This document shows, piece by piece, positions 1 through 8,450 of a stretch of 63,405 nt of DNA. Below the pieces are notes generated by a model. The model worked only from the letters and a program-made list of their open reading frames with translations. It did no database searches and was not told where the DNA came from. Each line of letters opens with the position of its first letter. Position 1 is the first letter of the stretch. Source of the DNA: Pseudomonadaceae bacterium (GTDB lineage Bacteria; Pseudomonadota; Gammaproteobacteria; Pseudomonadales; Pseudomonadaceae); the NCBI GenBank assembly GCA_030602315.1, contig JAUVZY010000020.1, positions 1 through 63,405 of the forward strand. Direction: 5' to 3'. The translations under genes and the position numbers were made by a program.

Positions 1-47
1 ACCGGCGGGGAAGGTTGTCTACAAGAGAGTATGCAACATCCTGGGTT

Positions 48-1823
48 TTAGTGAGCGCCCTTGACCTCTCCCGAACCACGAGGCGTACGCACGCTTTCCA
101 CCAGATGCTGGATGTGCTCAGGCGGAGCCGGGGTGAACTTGCTGACGATGTAGGCGGTCAGGAAGTTGACGCCCGCACCGACGGCACCGAAGGCCTCGGG
201 GGTGATGCCGAAGAAAGAGTTGGCACCACCGATCAGTCCGAGGAATTCAGTCCCTTTGACAAAGAAGATGCCTTTGTGGGCGAACACGTAGAACAGGGTG
301 ACGAACAAACCGGTGAGCATACCGGCCATCGCGCCGTACTTGCACATGTTCTTGTTGAAGATACCCATCATCAGCGCCGGGAACAGGGTTGCCGCGGCGA
401 TACCGAAGGCCAGTGCCACCACCTGAGCCGCGAAGCCCGGGGGGTTCAGACCCAGCCAGGTCGCCAGCAGGATCGAGGCGGCCATGGAGATACGAGCGGC
501 GAGCATTTCGCCCTTCTCGCTGATCTTCGGATTGATGATGGTCTTGATCAGGTCATGGCTGACAGCGGAGGAGATAGCCAGCAGCAGACCAGCAGCAGTC
601 GACAGAGCAGCAGCGATACCGCCCGCAGCGATCAGACCGATTACCCAGCCCGGCAGGTTGGCGATTTCGGGGTTGGCCAGTACGAGGATGTCGTTGTTAA
701 CGGTCAGCTCGTTACCGTTCCAACCACGCTCCTGAGCGGTAGCAGCGAAGCCGGCGTTGGCATCGTTGTACAGCTGTACGCGACCGTCGTTGTTCTTGTC
801 TTCCCACTTGATCAGACCGGTGTCTTCCCAGGTCTTCACCCAGCTCGGACGATCTTCGTAGGCCAGAGCCGGCGCTGCAGTACCTTCCGGATAAACGGTG
901 GTCAGCAGGTTCAGGCGAGCCATGGAAGCAACAGCCGGAGCAGTGAGGTACAGCAGGGCGATGAAGATCAGGGTCCAGCCAGCCGACCAGCGAGCGTCAG
1001 CTACGCGCGGTACGGTGAAGAAGCGGATGATTACGTGCGGCAGACCGGCAGTACCGATCATCAGCGACATGGTGAACAGAACCATGTTCAGCTTGTTGCT
1101 GACATCAGCGGTGTAGTCGGTGAAGCCGAGGTCACGAACCACCAGGTTCAGGGTTTCCAGCAGCGGAGCGCCGGACTCGACGTGAGTGCCGAACATGCCG
1201 AACATCGGGATCGGGTTGCCGGTCAGCTGCAGGGAGATGAACACCGCCGGGATGGTGTAGGCGATGATCAGCACCACGTACTGGGCTACCTGGGTGTAGG
1301 TGATGCCCTTCATGCCGCCCAGTACCGCGTAGGCGAACACGACAGCAGCAGCGATCCAGATACCGGTCGCGTTGCTCACTTCGAGGAAGCGGGAGAATGC
1401 CACACCGGCACCGGTCATCTGGCCGATCACGTAGGTGACGGACATGACGATCAGGCAGATAACGGCAACCAGACGCGCGCCACGGCTGTAGAAGCGATCA
1501 CCGATGAAGTCCGGTACGGTGAACTTGCCGAATTTGCGCAGGTAGGGAGCCAGCAGCATCGCCAGCAGCACGTAGCCGCCGGTCCAGCCCATCAGGAAGG
1601 TGGAGTTGGCGTAACCGCCAGCGGCGATCAGACCGGCCATGGAGATGAAGGATGCAGCAGACATCCAGTCAGCCGCAGTAGCCATACCGTTGGTGACCGG
1701 GTTTACGCCACCACCGGCAACGTAGAACTCCTTGGTCGACCCGGCACGAGCCCAGATCGCGATACCGAAGTAGAGAGCGAAGGACGCCCCTACGAAGATC
1801 AGGTTGATTGCAAATTGACTCAT
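48..1823 (-). CDS. Sodium:solute symporter large subunit (ActP-like, VC_2705 type)
   Basis: This 591-residue integral membrane protein has about 13 predicted hydrophobic helices and the LeuT-fold SSS-family look: YFGIAIWARAGSTKEFYVAGG at the N-terminus, then an unwound-helix region rich in Gly and Ser (DWMSAASFISMAGL). It resembles acetate permease ActP and the VC_2705 subfamily of probable sodium:solute symporters, so the substrate is probably a small organic acid such as acetate; this is inference. A hydrophilic loop at about residues 310-390 contains an EF-hand-like segment (D342, N344, D346, G347), which ActP of E. coli is not known to have. It starts 6 bp after the DUF4212 small-subunit gene, the pairing typical of this subfamily, so the two are surely one operon. 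The family is well supported; the substrate is not. Confidence 0.9.
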   Translation of the reverse strand: MSQFAINLIFVGASFALYFGIAIWARAGSTKEFYVAGGGVNPVTNGMATAADWMSAASFISMAGLIAAGGYANSTFLMGWTGGYVLLAMLLAPYLRKFGKFTVPDFIGDRFYSRGARLVAVICLIVMSVTYVIGQMTGAGVAFSRFLEVSNATGIWIAAAVVFAYAVLGGMKGITYTQVAQYVVLIIAYTIPAVFISLQLTGNPIPMFGMFGTHVESGAPLLETLNLVVRDLGFTDYTADVSNKLNMVLFTMSLMIGTAGLPHVIIRFFTVPRVADARWSAGWTLIFIALLYLTAPAVASMARLNLLTTVYPEGTAAPALAYEDRPSWVKTWEDTGLIKWEDKNNDGRVQLYNDANAGFAATAQERGWNGNELTVNNDILVLANPEIANLPGWVIGLIAAGGIAAALSTAAGLLLAISSAVSHDLIKTIINPKISEKGEMLAARISMAASILLATWLGLNPPGFAAQVVALAFGIAAATLFPALMMGIFNKNMCKYGAMAGMLTGLFVTLFYVFAHKGIFFVKGTEFLGLIGGANSFFGITPEAFGAVGAGVNFLTAYIVSKFTPAPPEHIQHLVESVRTPRGSGEVKGAH

Positions 1824-1829
1824 GCTGGC

Positions 1830-2090
1830 TTACTCCTCAACCCCAAATTGCTTGTCCAGCTTGTTCAGCCTCCACGCGTAGTGAAAGATGATCGCGATGA
1901 ACGTCAGGATGGATCCTTGTTGAGCGAACCAGAAGCCCAGGTCGGTTCCGCCAACCGGGATGCCGGACAACAAAGGACGCAGGAGTATGGCGAAGCCATA
2001 CGAGACGAGAGCCCATACCACCAGGCTCCATGTAATGAGGCGAACGTTCGCCTTCCAGTACGCAGCAGCATTGTTTTTATCTTCGGCCAT
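1830..2090 (-). CDS. DUF4212 sodium/substrate symporter small subunit
   Basis: This 86-residue protein has two hydrophobic helices (around residues 20-42 and 50-70) separated by a short polar loop, with a charged tail ending KLDKQFGVEE. It matches the DUF4212 family of probable solute:sodium symporter small subunits, which are always encoded next to a VC_2705-type transporter, as here. It presumably assembles with the large subunit in the inner membrane. The start is supported by GGAGA at about 2096-2100 on the reverse strand. It is the first gene of the operon; a weak sigma-70-like promoter lies some 45-70 bp upstream. Confidence 0.9.
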   Translation of the reverse strand: MAEDKNNAAAYWKANVRLITWSLVVWALVSYGFAILLRPLLSGIPVGGTDLGFWFAQQGSILTFIAIIFHYAWRLNKLDKQFGVEE

Positions 2091-2134
2091 GGCCGTTCTC
2101 CGCCTTATTGTTATTGCAAGTGAGGGAAGCCCAC

Positions 2135-2163
2135 ATATTGAATCTACAAAGGTGCGGTGTAAA
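2135..2163 (-). promoter_or_regulatory. Possible sigma-70-like promoter of the symporter operon
   Basis: On the reverse strand TTTACA (2158-2163) is separated by 17 bases from CAATAT (2135-2140). The -35 fits 5 of 6 positions but the -10 fits only 3 of 6. It lies 45 bp upstream of the small-subunit start codon. The position and spacing are right, but the -10 is poor, so this is a candidate only. Confidence 0.3.
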
Positions 2164-2513
2164 AAGAAAGCCCCGACTTTAGTCTGACGAAGGCCCTAGA
2201 ACAGCGCCCGCGGCCACCCGCGGACGGCCTGCCAAGCCACTCTAGACGCACCGGCACGAGTTCGCCAGCGCCGCGGCCAAGGCCCTGGGCAGACACCCGG
2301 GGCTTTGCGCGTGGCGCAGGCTGCAGCGGCGCCCCCGGCATCGCCGGCGACGCAGCTGCGGGTCGATACCGCCTACGGTATTTGCTCATTTATGCGACCT
2401 CTTAATAGTCAAGCGAAAACACCTTGCCCGGCATGTGGAATTAGCACATGCAAATAGCGAACTTTGATATACCAAAAACGGCCAAGCTTCTTATTAAGAA
2501 CAAAACAAAGATA

Positions 2514-2546
2514 GCAACTAGCAACTAGCAACTAGCAACTAGCAAC
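2514..2546. repeat. Heptamer tandem repeat, GCAACTA x 4.7
   Basis: Four perfect copies of GCAACTA begin at 2514, 2521, 2528 and 2535, followed by a partial copy GCAAC at 2542. The array sits in the AT-rich part of the intergenic region, outside any gene. Perfect short repeats of this kind often vary in copy number between strains. Confidence 0.97.
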
Positions 2547-2847
2547 CGACCTCTAAATAACTTAGATAACTCAGTCGAACTCAATGAAACTCTCACTTCA
2601 TGCTGTGCAATCAAACCCTTGCGCGGCTCACCGATGTGCATCCGGTTACCGCTCGAGCTGACGCCCCCCGCCTTGCGGGGCCGGCATCATTGCCGGCAAC
2701 GATCTGCCTGCTTCACCGTCGCACCCCTTTCCGATGACATTTGGATGACGTTAACCGCTCTATTTCGCGCCTTAGCGACGCAACGACAGGTTGTCAGTGC
2801 ACCAGACAAGCAATTGGTACAATCCGTTCATCCATAGAGGAAGTTTT

Positions 2848-3729
2848 ATGCGCGCAGTGGCGACCGGTCTGCTGATTCTGCTCCTGCTGGCGATCAACAC
2901 CCTGCTGATGATCGGGCCACTGCTGGCGCTGGCCCTGCTCAAGCTGATTCCGGCGCGACGCTGGCGCGCACTGATGAGCAAAGGGCTGACTGCGATTGCC
3001 CAAACCTGGGCCAGTCTCGCCCGCCTGATCTTCGCCGGGCTGACCCGGACGCACTGGGACATCCGGGGCGCCGCGCAACTGCGCCGCGACGCGTCATACC
3101 TGTTGATCTGCAATCATCGGTCGTGGGTGGACATCCCGGCGCTGATCGAAACCTTCAGCGGTCGCATTCCGTTCTTTCGCTTTTTCATCAAGCGCGAGCT
3201 GATCTGGGTGCCACTGCTCGGCTTGGCCTTCTGGGCGCTGGATTACCCACGCATGCGCCGGCACTCCAAGGAAGCCCTCGCGCGCAATCCGCAGTTGCGC
3301 CAGCAGGACCTCGACGCCGCACGACGCGCCTGCGAGAAATTCCGCGACCACCCGGTGAGCGTGGTGAATTTTCTGGAGGGCACACGCTTCACCCCGGCCA
3401 AGCACGACGCCCAGCAATCGCCTTATCGGCATCTGCTCAAGCCCAAGTCCGGCGGCGTCGCCTATACCCTTGGCGTCCTCGGCGACCAGTTCGATGCCCT
3501 GCTCGACGTCACCCTGGTCTACCCCGATGGCGTACCGGGTTTCTGGGCGCTGCTGTGCGACCGGGTACCACGGGTGATCGTCGATATCCGAACCCGGCCA
3601 CTGGATCCGGCGCTCTGGCAGGGCGATTACCAGCAGGACACGGCCCTGCGCGAGCGTCTACAGGAGTGGGTGAACGCGCTCTGGGCGGAAAAGGACGCGC
3701 GCATCGAGCAGCTGCTGGACGACGCCTGA
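2848..3729 (+). CDS. PlsC-type acyltransferase (YihG-like)
   Basis: This 293-residue protein has an N-terminal membrane helix (residues 4-30) and the 1-acylglycerol-phosphate acyltransferase domain. The catalytic HX4D block appears as NHRSWVDIP and the substrate-binding block as EGTRF. The family transfers fatty acyl groups to lysophospholipids or related acceptors at the inner membrane. Overall it resembles E. coli YihG, whose substrate is broadly a lysophospholipid. The ATG at 2848 is chosen because AGAGGAAG lies 5-12 bases before it; a start 57 bases upstream would add a polar extension ahead of the membrane anchor. It is probably transcribed alone, with a TACAAT hexamer 25 bp upstream. 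Confidence 0.85.
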   Translation: MRAVATGLLILLLLAINTLLMIGPLLALALLKLIPARRWRALMSKGLTAIAQTWASLARLIFAGLTRTHWDIRGAAQLRRDASYLLICNHRSWVDIPALIETFSGRIPFFRFFIKRELIWVPLLGLAFWALDYPRMRRHSKEALARNPQLRQQDLDAARRACEKFRDHPVSVVNFLEGTRFTPAKHDAQQSPYRHLLKPKSGGVAYTLGVLGDQFDALLDVTLVYPDGVPGFWALLCDRVPRVIVDIRTRPLDPALWQGDYQQDTALRERLQEWVNALWAEKDARIEQLLDDA

Positions 3730-3800
3730 GACGCCCTTGCCGCCGCAACCGCCGGCGCCGCTGGTAGACTGCCCGTCCAGCCCCTGCCGAAGCGTTTGCC

Positions 3801-5174
<1,374 letters not shown>

Positions 5175-5337
5175 CGCCTGCCCGGCCGGCACTGGCGCTT
5201 CTGGCCGTCGCGTGCCTTTATAAAGGCAGCGCCGCGCGCAGGCGCCGGCGCTAGCGGCGCCGATGAGCCTGCTGGCCAGGCTCTTGCGCGGCCAACGCGA
5301 CGCGCCGTCCAACCGCCAGCCAGCCAAGCGGAGCCGC

Positions 5338-7527
5338 ATGCCCACCACCTCCTCCTTCCGCCAATCGCTGCGCCGTCTCTGGGCGCTGGAGAAATTCGGC
5401 TACAGCCTGCGGGTGTTCGTCGCCCTCTCGCTGAGCATGGGCGTCAGCTGGTATCTCGCTGAGCCAGCGCTGATGATCCCGCTGTTTCTCGGCGTGATCG
5501 CCAGCGCCCTGGCCGAAACCGACGACCGCTGGCAAGGGCGCCTGAGCGCGCTGCTGGTGACCCTGGCCTGCTTCAGCCTGGCCTCGCTGGCGGTGGAGCT
5601 GCTGTTTCCCTATCCGCTGTGGTTCGCCGTGAGCCTCGCCGTGGCAACCTTCGGCCTGGTGATGCTCGGCGCGCTCGGCGAGCGCTACGCGACCATCGCC
5701 CAGGCCACGCTGATCCTGTCGATCTACAGCATGATCGCCATGGACCAGCGCGACAGCGCCGGACTCGCCTGGCGCGAACCGCTGCTGCTGCTCGCCGGAG
5801 CGGCCGGCTACGGCCTCTTGTCGGTGCTCTGGAGCGCAGTGTTCGTGCAGCAGCCGGTGCAGCAGAGCGTCGCGCGGGTGTACCGCGAGCTGGCGCGCTA
5901 CTTCCGCCTCAAGGCCACGCTGTTCGAGCCGTTGCGCGAGCTGGACGTGGAGGACCGCCGGCTGGCCCTGGCGCAGCAGAATGGCCGGGTGGTGGCGGCG
6001 ATGAACCTGGCCAAGGAAACCCTGCTGCATCGTCTGGGCAACGCCCGCGACGGGCGCGCGCTGGGCGGTTACCTGAAGCTGTATTTCCTCGCCCAGGACC
6101 TGCACGAACGGGTCAGCTCCTCGCACTACCCCTACCAGGCGCTGGCCGAAGCGTTCTTTCACAGCGATGTGCTGTTCCGCTGCCAGCGCCTGCTGCGCTT
6201 GCAATCGGACGCCTGCCTGGCGCTGGCCGAAGCCATCGCCCTGCGCCAGCCGTTTCGCCACAGCGATGCCAGCCGCCGGGCGATGGACGACCTCGACGCC
6301 TCCTTCGCCTATCTGAGTGCGCAACACAACCCCCAGTGGCGCGGCCTGCTGCGCTCGTTGCGCGCGCTCGCCGACAACCTGCACACGGTGCACAACGAAC
6401 TGGCCAGCGCCTGCGACCCGGACGCGCTGGCCGGCGAGTCCGACAGCACCCTGCTCGATCGCCAGCCGCATTCGATCGCGGAGGCCTGGCAACGCCTGCG
6501 CGAACAGCTGACGCCGACCTCCCTGCTGTTTCGCCACGCGCTGCGCATGACCGTGGCACTGCTGGCCGGCTACGCGGTGCTGCACGCCATCCACCCCGAG
6601 CAGGGCTATTGGGTGCTGCTGACCACCGTGTTCGTCTGCCAGCCGAACTATGGCGCAACGCGCACGCGTCTGGTGCAACGCATCAGCGGCACCGCACTGG
6701 GCCTGGCGGCGGGCTGGGCACTGTTCGATCTGTTTCCGGCGCAGGCCGTGCAGGCGGTGTTCGCCGTGCTTGCCGGGGTGCTGTTCTTCGCCACCCGCAG
6801 CAGCCGCTACACCCTGGCCACCGCGGCCATCACGCTGATGGTGCTGTTCTGCTTCAATCAGGTCGGTGACGGCTACGGGCTGTTCTGGCCGCGGCTGTTC
6901 GACACGCTGCTCGGCAGCCTGATCGCCGCCGCGGCGGTGTTTGCGATCCTGCCGGACTGGCAGGGTCGCCGGCTGAACCAGATCGTCGCCAACACCCTGA
7001 GCAGCAGCAGCGCCTACCTGCGCCAGATCATGGCGCAGTACGAAACGGGCAAGCGCGACGACCTCGCCTACCGGATCGCCCGGCGCAACGCGCACAACGC
7101 CGATGCGGCGCTATCGTCCACGCTGTCGAACATGCTGCTCGAGCCCGGGCCGTTTCGCCGGGAGGCAGAGGCCGGCTTTCGCTTTCTGACCCTGTCGCAC
7201 ACCCTGCTCGGCTACCTGTCGGCCCTCGGCGCGCACCGCGAATCGCTGACCGACGATGCCAGCGACGCACTGCTGGAAAATGCCAGCAACCGGCTTGCCG
7301 ATGCCCTGGAGTCACTGGCCCTGGCGCTGCGCCAGCGCCAGAGCGCGCCGCAACCGCCTGGCGATGAAGAGGAACTGGCCCGACGACTGGAGTGCGCGCC
7401 CGAGGAGCAGGATGACGTTCACCGCCTGGTGCAGAACCAGCTGGCGCTGATCTGCCGGCAGCTACCCGCGCTGCGCGAGGCGGCCGACCGTCTCGGCAGG
7501 CACGCGGCGGAACCGTCTGGCAACTGA
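5338..7527 (+). CDS. YccS/YhfK-type FUSC family membrane protein
   Basis: This protein of about 729 residues has two blocks of membrane helices (about residues 20-170 and 395-530), each followed by a long soluble helical region. That is the duplicated fusaric-acid-resistance-protein layout of TIGR01666 (YccS). The second block contains HPEQGYWVLLTTVFVCQPNYGATRTR, a family hallmark region. A role as an aromatic-acid or toxic-compound efflux component has been proposed for relatives but the substrate is unknown. The ATG at 5338 (MPTTSS) is preferred because it matches the normal N-terminus of the family; an in-frame ATG at 5263 would add 25 basic residues. It follows dbpA on the same strand after about 160 bp. 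Confidence 0.85.
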   Translation: MPTTSSFRQSLRRLWALEKFGYSLRVFVALSLSMGVSWYLAEPALMIPLFLGVIASALAETDDRWQGRLSALLVTLACFSLASLAVELLFPYPLWFAVSLAVATFGLVMLGALGERYATIAQATLILSIYSMIAMDQRDSAGLAWREPLLLLAGAAGYGLLSVLWSAVFVQQPVQQSVARVYRELARYFRLKATLFEPLRELDVEDRRLALAQQNGRVVAAMNLAKETLLHRLGNARDGRALGGYLKLYFLAQDLHERVSSSHYPYQALAEAFFHSDVLFRCQRLLRLQSDACLALAEAIALRQPFRHSDASRRAMDDLDASFAYLSAQHNPQWRGLLRSLRALADNLHTVHNELASACDPDALAGESDSTLLDRQPHSIAEAWQRLREQLTPTSLLFRHALRMTVALLAGYAVLHAIHPEQGYWVLLTTVFVCQPNYGATRTRLVQRISGTALGLAAGWALFDLFPAQAVQAVFAVLAGVLFFATRSSRYTLATAAITLMVLFCFNQVGDGYGLFWPRLFDTLLGSLIAAAAVFAILPDWQGRRLNQIVANTLSSSSAYLRQIMAQYETGKRDDLAYRIARRNAHNADAALSSTLSNMLLEPGPFRREAEAGFRFLTLSHTLLGYLSALGAHRESLTDDASDALLENASNRLADALESLALALRQRQSAPQPPGDEEELARRLECAPEEQDDVHRLVQNQLALICRQLPALREAADRLGRHAAEPSGN

Positions 7528-7531
7528 GCGA

Positions 7532-7720
7532 TCAGTCGTCGCCGGTGCCGGTATTGGCGCCTGGTCCGGTCAGCTCACGCGGGCCGGCCGGGTCGGTGGC
7601 GGTGTTGTGATATTCCTGCGGGTTCTGGTTGACGTTGCGCAACGCATCGTCGTCCTTCTTTTCGCATCCGAGCAGGAGCAGGCCAAGCGCGGCCAGCAGG
7701 ACGGGGACTGACTTGTTCAT
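7532..7720 (-). CDS. Small lipoprotein, 62 aa
   Basis: The protein begins with a lipoprotein signal peptide (MNKSVPVLLAALGLLLLGC) whose lipobox is LLGC, giving a mature acidic peptide of about 43 residues beginning CEKKDDD and ending in a Gly/Thr-rich tail. A strong Shine-Dalgarno, GGGAGGT, lies about 5 bases before the ATG. Its stop is only 4 bp from the stop of the convergent YccS-like gene. I do not recognise the family. It lies in tandem with a second small lipoprotein of similar build. Confidence 0.75.
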   Translation of the reverse strand: MNKSVPVLLAALGLLLLGCEKKDDDALRNVNQNPQEYHNTATDPAGPRELTGPGANTGTGDD

Positions 7721-7741
7721 GCATACCTCCCAAAGCCAGGA

Positions 7742-7764
7742 GGCCGCGGGGTATGCCCGCGGCC
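7742..7764 (-). terminator. Hairpin between two lipoprotein genes
   Basis: GGCCGCGGG (7742-7750) pairs with CCCGCGGCC (7756-7764) around a five-base loop. It falls between the two lipoprotein genes but has no T-run, so it may be a weak terminator, attenuator or mRNA-stabilising hairpin. Confidence 0.45.
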
Positions 7765-7771
7765 CCGCGAC

Positions 7772-8068
7772 TCACTGCCGCTCAGGCGTACCGCCAGTGC
7801 CGCCCGGGGTTTGCGTGGTGCCGGCGCCGGAGGCGGTGCCGGTGCCGCTACCGTTGTCATCGGTTGGCGGATTCATCGTCGACTGCGAGCCTGGACCTGC
7901 CGGCTGGCCAGCGGGCTGCTGAACCTGCGGCTCACGCGGCGGCGCGTTGACGCCCGAGGTCGGCTGCTGAGTCGTAGGTGCCGGCGGCGTAGCCGGTGCA
8001 GGCTCCTCGCGACCACAACCGACGAGCACCAGACCGAGCGCAACAGGGGCAATAAAAGCAAGACGCAT
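7772..8068 (-). CDS. Small Pro/Gly/Thr-rich lipoprotein, 98 aa
   Basis: An N-terminal lipoprotein signal (MRLAFIAPVALGLVLVGC, lipobox LVGC) leads to a mature chain that is almost entirely low-complexity Pro, Ala, Gln, Gly and Thr with no predicted fold. The start is well fixed by AAGGAGGT at 8074-8081. It is upstream of, and co-directional with, the 62-aa lipoprotein, and may be cotranscribed. The family is not recognised. The extended, disordered sequence suggests a surface-tethered or periplasm-spanning peptide; this is inference. Confidence 0.72.
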   Translation of the reverse strand: MRLAFIAPVALGLVLVGCGREEPAPATPPAPTTQQPTSGVNAPPREPQVQQPAGQPAGPGSQSTMNPPTDDNGSGTGTASGAGTTQTPGGTGGTPERQ

Positions 8069-8450
8069 GGGTGACCTCCTTGGAACGTGCCGGATTCACC
8101 GGCGATTCTGGAAAAAGGAACGACCACTCTGTGGACCATGCCGGTTTCCAGGAGTGCCCCGCTTCGACCGGTCTGCCGTGCCGGCCGCCGCCGGAACTTG
8201 GCCAAGCGCAGCGAGTCCACTAGCCGATCGCGCTGCACCCGGTCAGCACCCGTCGGCAACGGAACGCTCAAGCCCTGCCCGGCGCGTTTAGGTCTCCCAT
8301 CGAAGACGCGCGCCACGCTACCGACCGGCCACCATGCCTGCGCGATCGACTCCCCACCCAAAGCCGTAGGCCCGTGCGGCGCGCCCTTGCCCGGGGATTC
8401 GCCCGTGGCGGTAGCGTGCCTGCCTGCTTCCCCTGGACAAGGATTCCCCG
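8069..8450. other. 382-bp divergent intergenic region
   Basis: This stretch separates the lipoproteins (reverse) from the polysaccharide autokinase (forward). It contains the lipoprotein Shine-Dalgarno and, at the other end, AAGGAT before the kinase start. A GAACTT hexamer lies at about 8193 but has no matching TCTGA at the required distance. I see no convincing promoter, RNA or small gene. Confidence 0.5.

Larger units (their letters stand above)
2091..2847. other. 757-bp intergenic region, partly AT-rich
   Basis: This region separates the divergent symporter and acyltransferase genes. Roughly 2390-2620 is much more AT-rich than the rest of the window and holds a heptamer tandem repeat. Two adjacent hairpins follow: CCCCGC-CTT-GCGGGG at 2666-2680 and GCCGGC-N6-GCCGGC at 2680-2697, neither followed by a T-run. 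A TACAAT -10-like hexamer lies at 2818-2823, just before the acyltransferase. I see no convincing gene or RNA gene in it; the GC-rich open frames on either strand have no ribosome binding site or recognisable protein features. Confidence 0.6.

Noticed and set aside
15..2123. A 702-codon open frame opposite the sodium symporter gene
   Set aside because: It is the mirror of a well-conserved gene in very GC-rich DNA. Its translation is His/Gln/Asp-rich, without any domain, and it has no ribosome binding site.
2144..2389. A possible 81-residue gene upstream of the symporter operon
   Set aside because: It is Arg/Pro/Ala-rich with no ribosome binding site and no recognisable feature, and would overlap the likely promoter of the symporter operon.
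2514..2546. CRISPR-like or minisatellite array
   Set aside because: The unit is only 7 bp with no spacers, so it is a simple tandem repeat and not a CRISPR array.
8193..8220. An AlgU promoter before the autokinase gene (GAACTT)
   Set aside because: At 16 or 17 bases downstream there is TCCAC or CCACT rather than TCTGA, so only half of the promoter is present.
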